Assembly (NCBI GenBank): GCA_947088195.1
Contig: CAMUFS010000044.1
Span: 1 to 13,823 of the forward strand
Source of the DNA: an uncultured Clostridia bacterium
GTDB taxonomy: Bacteria; Bacillota; Clostridia; Lachnospirales; Lachnospiraceae
Direction: 5' to 3'
DNA length: 13,823 nt
Shown here: positions 1 through 6,920 of the stretch, in pieces
How positions within the stretch are numbered: position 1 is the stretch's first letter
Layout: every line of letters begins with the position of its first letter
Notes under the pieces: model-generated
What the model was told of the DNA's origin: nothing
Seen by the model: only the letters and a program-made list of their open reading frames with translations
Databases searched by the model: none
Made by a program: the position numbers and the translations under genes

Positions 1-405
1 CAGATAGATGAAGAACAACGGCAACTGGCAGCGGCGCAGAAACTGGATTTGGAGCAGTTGGATAAGACAGTAAATAAAAAATCAGAGTACATTGACGAAT
101 TAAATAAGCTGGACGAAGGATTTCAGCTTGTCTATGACAGAGTGAAGCCAAATTTGCAAGCTGAGCCTGAGAAATATAGAGAGGGAATTAAGACCTTAAA
201 AAAGCTTATCAGCGAGATCACAGATAAGAGTGTGGCGATCCAAGCAGAGGAAGAGCGAAATCGTCAGGCAATCGCGGGTCATTTTGCCACTTATAAAAAA
301 GAGATTCGTCAGTTTAAGGCGAGCCGTGATGCGACAAATAATTACTATAAAAGTATGAATAAACTGCAGAGTGTGCAGCCAGTATTTATGGATAAGAAAA
401 AATAA
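1..405 (+). CDS. C-terminal part of a coiled-coil protein, possibly a FlgN/FliT-like flagellar export chaperone
   Basis: The reading frame is open to the left edge of the window, so this is the 3' end of a longer gene; a TTG at 49 exists in frame but there is no reason to treat it as the start. The visible 134 residues are charged, rich in Lys, Glu and Gln, with no membrane segment or signal peptide, and look almost entirely helical with heptad-like spacing. The end, with NNYYKSMNKLQ followed by a short PVFMDKKK tail, reminds me of small helical flagellar chaperones (FlgN/FliT type) of Clostridia, but this is recall of a general pattern and no diagnostic motif can be shown. It could equally be an unrelated cytoplasmic coiled-coil protein. 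It stops at TAA 403-405 and is followed at once by a strong terminator, so it belongs to a different transcription unit from the polysaccharide genes. Confidence 0.6.
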   Translation, partial: QIDEEQRQLAAAQKLDLEQLDKTVNKKSEYIDELNKLDEGFQLVYDRVKPNLQAEPEKYREGIKTLKKLISEITDKSVAIQAEEERNRQAIAGHFATYKKEIRQFKASRDATNNYYKSMNKLQSVQPVFMDKKK

Positions 406-418
406 ATCAATTCATAAT

Positions 419-453
419 GGAATCCCAGAATTTGGGATTCCTTCTTGTTTTTT
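419..453 (+). terminator. Rho-independent terminator after the left-edge gene
   Basis: GGAATCCC (419-426) pairs perfectly with GGGATTCC (434-441); one more A-T pair closes the stem, leaving a 5-base loop. It is followed by TTCTTGTTTTTT (442-453). It lies 14 bases after the stop codon of the left-edge gene. Confidence 0.92.
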
Positions 454-473
454 ATGGTAAGTCAGGGTATAAT
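445..473 (+). promoter_or_regulatory. Sigma-A-type promoter of the polysaccharide operon
   Basis: TTGTTT (445-450) is separated by exactly 17 bases from a perfect TATAAT (468-473). Transcription would start near 480, giving a leader of about 55 bases to the ATG at 536. The -35 hexamer is inside the T-tract of the preceding terminator, so terminator and promoter are physically interlocked. The call is by eye from consensus and spacing. Confidence 0.75.
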
Positions 474-535
474 AACCAGATAAGGATAGAGAGTTTCCTG
501 ATTATATGCGATTTAGCGCGGAATTGAGGTATTTT

Positions 536-2386
536 ATGAAAATTAAGGTTTCTGATTATATTGCAAAAAGGCTGGTTCAGGAGGGCATCACCCATGTGTT
601 TTCCGTGACAGGCGGCGGAGCTATGCATCTAAATGATGCTCTTGGACATCAGCAGGGGCTGACCTGCATCTACAATCATCATGAGCAGGCTTGTGCAATA
701 GCTGCTGAGAGCTATGCAAGGCTGCACAATACAATAGCTGCTGTCTGTGTGACAACAGGTCCCGGCGGCACCAATGCGATCACAGGTGTGCTTGGAGGGT
801 ATTTGGACTCCATTCCAATGCTAATATTATCTGGTCAGGTAAGATATGATACAACAGCCAGAAGTACAGGGCTTAAGCTACGCGCAATGGGGGATCAGGA
901 ATTTGATATTACATTGGCAGTCGATTGTATGACAAAGTATTGTGAGATGGTAGTAGATCCGGCGCGCATCCGCTATGCACTTGAGAAGGCGCTGTATCTT
1001 TCGCAGATAGGAAGACCGGGACCATGCTGGCTAGATATTCCTCTAAATATTCAGGGGGCATTTGTGGAGGAGGAAGAGCTTGTTGGCTTTGATCCAGAGG
1101 AACTTGAAAAAGAGGTGCCAGAGGCTTCAGAAGAGCTTGTCAATCTTGCACTTTCTATGCTGCGTCAGGCAGAGCGTCCAGTGTTTTATGCGGGAAATGG
1201 CATACGCATTGCCGGCGCGCATCAAGCTTTTATGGAAGTAATAGAAAAATTAAATATACCTGTTGTGACTGGCTGGGACAGCATTGATGCCATCTACAAT
1301 GAACATCCGCTCTATGTGGGAAGAGGCGGTATTATGGGCGATCGTGCTGGGAATTTTGCTGTGCAGAACAGTGATTTGGTTTTGGCAGTGGGAAATCGGT
1401 TAAGTATCCGTCAGGTTGGTTATAATTATACTACATGGGCGCGGGAGGCAAAGGTTATTATGGTGGATGCAGATGCGGAGGAGCTTAGAAAGCCTACCTT
1501 GCATGTAGAGCTGCCAATTCATGCTGATGCAAAGGATTTTCTTGAGAAGGTGAAGGGCAAACTGACAGATCGGGATCGCTTTGAAAAGGAGGAATGGCTT
1601 TCCGTATGCCGTAGATGGAAGGAAAGCTATCCTGTGGTTCAGGAGAAGCATTATCAGGCGGGAGACAGGGCGAATGTCTATGCATTTATCCATGAACTTA
1701 GCAAGAGGCTTTCTGAGGGGCAGGTGACAGTGGTTGGAAATGGTTCCGCCTGTGTGGTGGGCAGCCATGCATATATAATAAAGAAGGATCAGAGATTTAT
1801 CATCAATTCAGCGGTTGCCTCTATGGGGTATGATCTCCCCGCAGCAATCGGAGCGTGTCTTGGCGCATATGGAAACCTTGCCTTACAACGAGAGAACAAG
1901 GCAAAGGAGATTCAGGATGTGATCTTAGTGACAGGAGAGGGCAGCATCCAGATGAATTTGCAGGAGCTGCAGACCATTATTCATCATCAGTTGCCAATTA
2001 AGATTTTCCTCATTAATAATCAGGGGTATCATTCCATTCGTCAGACACAGAAGAATTTCTTTGGGGAGCCGCTTGTTGGCATTGGCTATGACAGCGGGGA
2101 TTTAAGCTTTCCAGATATGAGCAAGCTTGCTGATGCGTATGGCTATCCATATAAAAGAATTGAGAAAAATGAGGAATTGGCAGAAATCATTGATAATGTA
2201 CTTAGGGAAGAAGGTCCATATATCTGCGAGATTTTCGTGACAACCGATCAGAATTTTGAGCCAAAATCAGCGACAAAACGTCTGCCAGATGGGACGCTGG
2301 TTTCCCCGCCGCTTGAGGATCTCGCTCCATTTTTGCCAGACGAGGAATTGAGGGAGAATATGTTTATTCCAGTGATAGGACATTAA
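536..2386 (+). CDS. Thiamine-pyrophosphate-dependent acetolactate-synthase-like enzyme (YerE-like, sugar branching)
   Basis: A 616-residue enzyme with the three-domain layout of the acetolactate synthase family: N-terminal pyrimidine-binding domain (about 1-170) with the catalytic glutamate E50 in HHEQACAIAAE, a central domain of the FAD/nucleotide-fold type (about 200-340), and a C-terminal pyrophosphate-binding domain (about 385-570). The Mg-TPP motif is GEGSIQMNLQEL (467-478) ending at N494-N495, so the usual GDG is GEG. Start: ATG 536 is preferred because GAGG (526-529) sits 6 bases upstream and the protein then begins directly at the domain; an in-frame ATG at 506 would add ten residues with a weaker site. 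In a glycan operon, directly followed by an SDR, the best-known parallel is YerE, which transfers an acetyl-derived two-carbon unit from pyruvate to a 4-keto deoxy sugar. Simple acetolactate synthesis for valine is less likely in this setting. The TPP family is certain; the sugar substrate is inference. Confidence 0.9.
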   Translation: MKIKVSDYIAKRLVQEGITHVFSVTGGGAMHLNDALGHQQGLTCIYNHHEQACAIAAESYARLHNTIAAVCVTTGPGGTNAITGVLGGYLDSIPMLILSGQVRYDTTARSTGLKLRAMGDQEFDITLAVDCMTKYCEMVVDPARIRYALEKALYLSQIGRPGPCWLDIPLNIQGAFVEEEELVGFDPEELEKEVPEASEELVNLALSMLRQAERPVFYAGNGIRIAGAHQAFMEVIEKLNIPVVTGWDSIDAIYNEHPLYVGRGGIMGDRAGNFAVQNSDLVLAVGNRLSIRQVGYNYTTWAREAKVIMVDADAEELRKPTLHVELPIHADAKDFLEKVKGKLTDRDRFEKEEWLSVCRRWKESYPVVQEKHYQAGDRANVYAFIHELSKRLSEGQVTVVGNGSACVVGSHAYIIKKDQRFIINSAVASMGYDLPAAIGACLGAYGNLALQRENKAKEIQDVILVTGEGSIQMNLQELQTIIHHQLPIKIFLINNQGYHSIRQTQKNFFGEPLVGIGYDSGDLSFPDMSKLADAYGYPYKRIEKNEELAEIIDNVLREEGPYICEIFVTTDQNFEPKSATKRLPDGTLVSPPLEDLAPFLPDEELRENMFIPVIGH

Positions 2387-3373
2387 ATGATGAGAGAGAT
2401 CAAGACAGCCGTAATTACTGGTGCAACCGGAATGATAGGGACAGCGCTGGCACAGTGTCTCTGTGATAAGGGTATTACAGTGGCAGCGTGTGTTCGTCCC
2501 GGTTCCGAGAAAGCGGCGAGACTTTTAGAATCGGATAAGCTTTATAAGCTTGCGGTAGATTTGGATGACTTAGGAGAAGAGGAGACATTTGACAAGCTTT
2601 CCCGTGCAATAGGGAGGGCAGATGCTTTTTTTCATCTGGGATGGGCGGGAACCTTTGGGGAGACAAGGGATAATATGTTTTTGCAAAACCAAAATATCCG
2701 CTGTGTGCTGGATGCTGTCAGGCTTGCCAAGAGACTTGGCTGTCAGGTGTTTGTCGGTGCTGGATCGCAGGCAGAATATGGCAGGGTGATGGAGGGGGTG
2801 CGTCTTGCGGCGGACACGCCCACATTTCCTGAGAATGGCTATGGAATAGCCAAACTTGCCGCAGGGCAGATGAGCCGAATTTATTGTAGAGAGCTTGGGA
2901 TTTGTCATATATGGATGCGGATCTTAAGTATCTATGGACCTTGGGATACAGAAAAGACAATGGTTATGTCTGCCATTCACACGCTGCTAAAAGGTGATAC
3001 GCCTGCATTTTCGAAAGGAGAGCAGCTCTGGGATTATCTGTATGTGAAGGATGCAGCGCGGGCGCTCTATCTCGTCTCTGTAAGTGGAAAGGATGGAAGT
3101 GTCTATCCGCTTGGCAGCGGTCAGGTAAATCAATTAAAAAGTTATATTATGCAGATACGAGATGCGGTTGAGCCATCTGCCAAGGTTAAGATAGGGGAGC
3201 TTTCCTATTATCCGGGGCAGGTGATGTATCTGTGCGCCAATATTAGTGAATTAACAAAAGACACAGGCTTTTTGCCGAAATATACCTTTGAGGAGGGAAT
3301 ACGGGAGACGGTTGCGTGGAAGCGCTCCATAATGCAAAGAGAAAAAGGAGCACAGAAAACGGCGCAGAAATGA
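2387..3373 (+). CDS. NAD(P)-dependent epimerase/dehydratase-type SDR, probable partner reductase of the TPP enzyme
   Basis: A 328-residue extended short-chain dehydrogenase. The nucleotide-binding glycine motif is TGATGMIGTA (11-20), and the active-site YxxxK is Y152-K156 (YGIAK), preceded by a serine-containing strand GAGSQAEYG (124-132). Length and domain order fit sugar-nucleotide epimerases, dehydratases and ketoreductases. ATG 2387 follows the TAA of the TPP gene with no gap, and AGGA (2377-2380) lies 6 bases upstream; a second ATG at 2390 is a possible alternative. The tight coupling suggests that it acts on the product of the TPP enzyme, as YerF reduces the acetyl side chain made by YerE. 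The cofactor choice (NADH or NADPH) and the actual substrate cannot be read from sequence; an epimerase role remains possible. The last 15 residues are basic and look like a non-conserved tail. Confidence 0.88.
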   Translation: MMREIKTAVITGATGMIGTALAQCLCDKGITVAACVRPGSEKAARLLESDKLYKLAVDLDDLGEEETFDKLSRAIGRADAFFHLGWAGTFGETRDNMFLQNQNIRCVLDAVRLAKRLGCQVFVGAGSQAEYGRVMEGVRLAADTPTFPENGYGIAKLAAGQMSRIYCRELGICHIWMRILSIYGPWDTEKTMVMSAIHTLLKGDTPAFSKGEQLWDYLYVKDAARALYLVSVSGKDGSVYPLGSGQVNQLKSYIMQIRDAVEPSAKVKIGELSYYPGQVMYLCANISELTKDTGFLPKYTFEEGIRETVAWKRSIMQREKGAQKTAQK

Positions 3374-3380
3374 GGAAAAG

Positions 3381-3815
3381 ATGAAGAAAATCAGTGTGGT
3401 AATTCCATGTTATAATGAGGAGGAGAATGTAGGTCCAATTAGTGAGGCAGTGATAGCGGAGTTTGAACGCTCTCTTCCACAATATGATTATGAAATTATA
3501 TTTATAGATAATGATTCTCAGGATAGCACAAGAGAGCTGCTGCGGGGATTGTGCGCGAAGAATCACAAGATTAAGGCGATATTAAATGCCAAGAATTTTG
3601 GGCAGTTTAAATCGCCATATTATGGGCTTTTGCAGGCGACGGGTGACTGTGCGATTCTTCTGGTGGCAGATTTTCAGGACCCAGTGGAATTGATACCACG
3701 ATTTGTTGCAGAGTGGGAGAATGGGTATCGGATTGTCTCTGGTATTAAGACCAGCAGCAAAGAAAATAAGATGATGTATTTTCTTCGCAGTTGTTATTAT
3801 AAGCTTATTAAGTAG
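3381..3815 (+). CDS. N-terminal fragment of the interrupted GT2 enzyme (catalytic N-lobe)
   Basis: This 144-residue piece is what standard translation would give from ATG 3381 to the in-frame TAG. It holds the nucleotide-sugar binding N-lobe: SVVIPCYNE at 5-13, an acidic strand end IDNDSQDST at 42-50, and the metal/acceptor motif DFQDP at 97-101. It ends in YYKLIK, in the middle of the region where full-length relatives continue without a break. It lacks the rest of the catalytic domain and both membrane helices, so on its own it is probably inactive. Confidence 0.6.
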   Translation: MKKISVVIPCYNEEENVGPISEAVIAEFERSLPQYDYEIIFIDNDSQDSTRELLRGLCAKNHKIKAILNAKNFGQFKSPYYGLLQATGDCAILLVADFQDPVELIPRFVAEWENGYRIVSGIKTSSKENKMMYFLRSCYYKLIK

Positions 3816-3857
3816 CTGTCAGATGTTGAGCAGATTGAGCATTTTACAGGGTTTGGA

Positions 3858-4340
3858 TTGTATGACAGGAAATTTATCGAGGTGTTAAAGCAGTTAGACG
3901 ATCCCACTCCATTTCTTCGAGGAATTGTGGCCGAGCTGGGATTTCGCAGAAAAGATATTGCCTATGAGCAGCCAAAGCGTCGTGCGGGCAAAACCAGCAA
4001 TAATTTTTACCGTCTTTATGATGCGGCTATGCTGAGTATTACCTCTTACACAAAGGCAGGGCTGCGACTTGCAACTTTTTTTGGATGTATTTGTTCTGTA
4101 ATTAGCATGATTATTGCTGTGGTTTATCTGGTGATGAAATTGATCTATTGGGATTGGTTTACGGCAGGGATGGCACCTGTCTTGATAGGAATGTTTGTGT
4201 TAGGATCAATACAACTGTTTTTTGTTGGGCTGCTGGGTGAGTATATCTTGACCATGAATGCGCGTATTATGAAGCGGCCGCTGGTTGTGGAAGAGGAGAG
4301 AATTAATTTTGAAGAGGATCAAGACACTTCTGACGAATAA
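3858..4340 (+). CDS. C-terminal fragment of the interrupted GT2 enzyme (membrane part), possible restart at TTG
   Basis: Same frame as the upstream fragment. A TTG at 3858 has AGGG (3848-3851) six bases upstream, so restart after the TAG is conceivable; this may also be chance. The 160-residue product would hold the end of the catalytic domain and two hydrophobic segments at about 70-96 and 104-126 of this fragment, with GLLGEYIL just after, then a short acidic tail. If both pieces are made they might assemble, but no direct evidence for that is in the sequence. Its 3' end overlaps the start of the flippase gene by 32 bases. Confidence 0.45.
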   Translation: MYDRKFIEVLKQLDDPTPFLRGIVAELGFRRKDIAYEQPKRRAGKTSNNFYRLYDAAMLSITSYTKAGLRLATFFGCICSVISMIIAVVYLVMKLIYWDWFTAGMAPVLIGMFVLGSIQLFFVGLLGEYILTMNARIMKRPLVVEEERINFEEDQDTSDE

Positions 4341-5562
4341 GATGGTTCAGGATGGTGTGCTGTCTATTGGGGCTAAGGTAATTTTTTTCTTTGTCCTAAA
4401 GTTTTTGATTGAGCCGTGGATGAACGTCCGCATGGGCGATTCAGGGTTTGGGCATTATGTTCTGGTACTGGGTTATATCAGTATATTGGCTTATAGCTTT
4501 GGGGAGGCACTGAATCACATTCGAGTGCTGAACCAGTCCAAGGATGAAAGCCGCGCAGCGGGATACCGAGTGATTGCTTTGATAGAGGCAGCTATCACGT
4601 TTTTGGTGCTGTTTTTTTATTCCGTGGCTCTGGAGCAGGATAATGTGATAAATGGCGTTATGCTGGGGCTTGCTGGGGCACTGATGATGCTTCGTCTGTA
4701 CTCGGAATGTATGTTTCGAATTGAGATCAATTATAAAAGGATTCTTTTGTCCTCTGTGTTTATGGCAGCGGGATATCTGGTAGGATATTTGTTTTTTTCC
4801 ATGGGAGCACCATGGTATATTATTTTGATATTGGGCGAGGCAGCGGCAGTGGTGTATGCTGGTACAGCAGGAAAAGCTTTTGTGGTGCATCGTGCGCGCA
4901 GTGCGGTGGAGGAGCTTTCAGAGCGATTTAGCCAGATTGTATGGAATACGGTGACATTGACATCCTCCTATCTGGTAAGCTATGCACTGATCTATATGGA
5001 TCGGTTTTTGGTGGCACTTTTGTTAAGTGATGAGCTGGTCAGTATCTACTATATCTCGACAACCTATGGAAAATGTGTGGCTTTGGTGATTCCTCCTATT
5101 ACAGCTGTTCTTTTAAGCAATATTTCCAAGGGGCTGTTGCCTCTTGACAGGCGGATGGTGAACCGAGTGGTAGCGGGTTCTCTGGTAGCGATACTTTTAT
5201 TTTTTTCGGCGGGGCTTATTGTTTCAAGAGTGATGGTATATGTATTGTATCCATCCTCTTATCAGGCGTGCCTGCCCATTATGGATATTGGAAATTTGGC
5301 ACAGATTGTGTATTATAGTTGCAGTATTGTCAATATGCTGGCGATTCGATTATGTCCCATGAAGCTTCAGGTTAAGGTGGAGGTAAGCTATGCCATCCTA
5401 TTTATCGCTGCAGCATACATTGGCGCGGGAAGCTTTGGACTTGTGGGGCTTGCAGTGGGGACCTTGATCGCAAATGCAGCAAGATTTTTAATGCTTGTTC
5501 TGCCGGTTTACAAACAGCTTAAGAGAAATGAAACAAGTGGTGAAAATGAAGTATATGGTTGA
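4309..5562 (+). CDS. MOP-superfamily polysaccharide flippase (Wzx-like)
   Basis: A 417-residue, very hydrophobic protein with about ten to twelve membrane segments spread over the whole length and short charged loops. The segment YMDRFLVALLLSDELVSIYY, in the middle, matches the typical DRF...Y pattern of Wzx/MATE-like oligosaccharide transporters. It would carry lipid-linked repeat units from the inner to the outer face of the membrane. Start choice: TTG 4309 is preferred because AGGAG (4294-4298) lies 10 bases upstream and the protein begins MKRIKTLLTNKMVQDG, a usual beginning for the family; ATG 4342 has no good ribosome site and TTG 4285 none at all. The gene begins inside the glycosyltransferase upstream, so its translation may depend on ribosomes finishing that gene. 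Subfamily and cargo are unknown. Confidence 0.82.
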   Translation: MKRIKTLLTNKMVQDGVLSIGAKVIFFFVLKFLIEPWMNVRMGDSGFGHYVLVLGYISILAYSFGEALNHIRVLNQSKDESRAAGYRVIALIEAAITFLVLFFYSVALEQDNVINGVMLGLAGALMMLRLYSECMFRIEINYKRILLSSVFMAAGYLVGYLFFSMGAPWYIILILGEAAAVVYAGTAGKAFVVHRARSAVEELSERFSQIVWNTVTLTSSYLVSYALIYMDRFLVALLLSDELVSIYYISTTYGKCVALVIPPITAVLLSNISKGLLPLDRRMVNRVVAGSLVAILLFFSAGLIVSRVMVYVLYPSSYQACLPIMDIGNLAQIVYYSCSIVNMLAIRLCPMKLQVKVEVSYAILFIAAAYIGAGSFGLVGLAVGTLIANAARFLMLVLPVYKQLKRNETSGENEVYG

Positions 5563-5594
5563 CAGGTTAAGGATAAGAGGAAAGGAAGAAACCT

Positions 5595-6920
5595 ATGAAA
5601 ATAGCAGTGGCAGGTACAGGGTATGTAGGATTAGTGACAGGAGTGTGTCTGGCGGAACATGGGCATAATGTTACCTGTGTGGATGTCGATGAAGAGAAGA
5701 TAGAGATAATGAAAAAAGGGATTTCTCCAATTTATGAACCGGGGCTTGATGAGCTGATGGTGAAAAATATGGAGAGACTGATTTTTACTACAGATTATTA
5801 TCACGCTTATTGTGATGCTGATGTGATTTTTATTGGAGTAGGCACGCCAGAGAAAAGAGACGGCTCTGCAAATTTAAGTTATGTCTACACGGTAGCAGGG
5901 CAGATTGCACGCTCTGTGGAAAAAGATTGTGTGGTAGTGGTAAAATCTACCGTGCCAATTGGCACAAATGATAAGGTGGATGCGTATATTCGTGATAATT
6001 TGACAAATAAAGCTATCAATGTGCATGTTGCATCAAATCCTGAATTCCTTGCACAGGGAACGGCAGTTCGAGATACAATGCATGCTTCCCGTATTGTAAT
6101 TGGCACAGAATCAGAGTTTGCGGCAAAGATGCTGGAGGAGGTTTATAAAGATTTTGATGCTCCAAAACTATTTACAAACCGAAGAAGTGCAGAGATGGTA
6201 AAATATGCCTCTAATGATTTTCTTGCGCTTAAGATTTCTTATATTAACGAGATAGCAAATCTATGTGAGATTGTGGGTGCAGATATTGAGGATGTGACGC
6301 AGGGAATGGGATATGATAAGCGTATTGGGGATAAATTTTTAAATGCCGGGATTGGCTATGGTGGTTCTTGTTTCCCAAAAGATACGAAGGCATTACATTG
6401 GCTTGCGAGCTTTAATGATTATGAGCTAAAAACTATTAAGGCAGCTATTGAGACAAATGAGAATCAGAAATATAAATTGGTAAAAAAGGCACATAAATAT
6501 TATGATAGTTTGGAAGGACTTACAGTAGCGGCTCTTGGGCTGACTTTTAAGCCGGGGACGGATGATTTAAGAGAGGCACCTTCCTTAGTCAGTATTCCGA
6601 TTTTTCTGGAAGATAACTGCAAGGTAAAGGCTTGGGACCCAGTGGGAGTGAAGAATTATAAAAAATTGTATCCGACGGAGCTCTGTTATTGTTCCACGAT
6701 TGAGGAAACACTTATGGATGCTGATATTTGTTTTATTTTTACAGAGTGGGAGGAAGTAAAGAAGCTTCCGGTATCTACTTATGAGCGTTGTATGAAGAAG
6801 GCAGTTGTTATTGATGGAAGAAACTGTTATGCCCTATCACAATTTGATGATGTTCACGTTATCTATGACAGTATTGGCAGGCGCACAGTGGATCATATTA
6901 GAGGGAATAAAACATTATGA
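5595..6920 (+). CDS. ugd: UDP-glucose 6-dehydrogenase
   Basis: A cytoplasmic 441-residue enzyme, the normal length for the family, that oxidises UDP-glucose to UDP-glucuronate with two NAD+. It has the NAD-binding GTGYVG (7-12), the strand VDVDEEK, the conserved VGTPEKRDG (82-90), STVPIGT (118-124), NPEFLAQGTAVRD (148-160), a lysine at 204 in MVKYASN, and the catalytic cysteine C259 in GYGGSCFPKDTKAL. The C-terminal UDP-binding domain includes LTFKPGTDDLREAPS. AAAGGAAG (5581-5588) precedes the ATG by 6 bases. It sits 32 bases after the flippase gene and overlaps the next gene as ATGA, so it is in the same operon. UDP-glucuronate would feed an acidic glycan, or be a precursor for UDP-galacturonate or UDP-xylose made elsewhere. 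A UDP-ManNAc dehydrogenase is possible but the motifs fit the glucose enzyme better. Confidence 0.95.
   Translation: MKIAVAGTGYVGLVTGVCLAEHGHNVTCVDVDEEKIEIMKKGISPIYEPGLDELMVKNMERLIFTTDYYHAYCDADVIFIGVGTPEKRDGSANLSYVYTVAGQIARSVEKDCVVVVKSTVPIGTNDKVDAYIRDNLTNKAINVHVASNPEFLAQGTAVRDTMHASRIVIGTESEFAAKMLEEVYKDFDAPKLFTNRRSAEMVKYASNDFLALKISYINEIANLCEIVGADIEDVTQGMGYDKRIGDKFLNAGIGYGGSCFPKDTKALHWLASFNDYELKTIKAAIETNENQKYKLVKKAHKYYDSLEGLTVAALGLTFKPGTDDLREAPSLVSIPIFLEDNCKVKAWDPVGVKNYKKLYPTELCYCSTIEETLMDADICFIFTEWEEVKKLPVSTYERCMKKAVVIDGRNCYALSQFDDVHVIYDSIGRRTVDHIRGNKTL

Larger units (their letters stand above)
3381..4340 (+). pseudogene. GtrB/DPM-type polyprenyl-phosphate glycosyltransferase interrupted by an in-frame TAG
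   Basis: One continuous frame of 319 codons encodes a family-2 glycosyltransferase except for TAG at 3813-3815 (codon 145). Before the stop are the GT-A start SVVIPCYNEEEN and the DxxD motif ADFQDP (96-101); after it come the continuing catalytic domain (HFTGFGLYDRKF) and two C-terminal membrane segments with the GLLGEYI motif near the end, as in GtrB-like enzymes that load a sugar on undecaprenyl phosphate. Both halves keep the same frame and intact family sequence, so a single substitution (for example AAG or CAG to TAG) explains the break. No homopolymer run is present at the site. TAG also ends two other genes here (9774, 11284), which argues against general amber read-through. It may be a recent nonsense mutation, a sequence error, or a split but still working gene. 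GAGGA (3372-3376) overlaps the previous stop codon and serves the ATG at 3381. Confidence 0.85.

Noticed and set aside
1400..1768. Minus-strand open frame inside the TPP enzyme gene, and similar antisense frames in other genes
   Set aside because: They lie wholly opposite well-supported coding sequence, have no ribosome sites or family features, and have shadow-like composition rich in Cys, His and Pro.
3813..3815. Pyrrolysine or other programmed read-through of TAG
   Set aside because: The gene type is not known for recoding, no amber suppressor gene is visible, and TAG is an ordinary stop for two other genes in the window.
5559..5594. Perfect -35-like TTGACA (5559-5564) just before ugd
   Set aside because: No -10-like hexamer at 16-18 bases; the expected place is A/G-rich ribosome-site sequence (AAAGGAAG).
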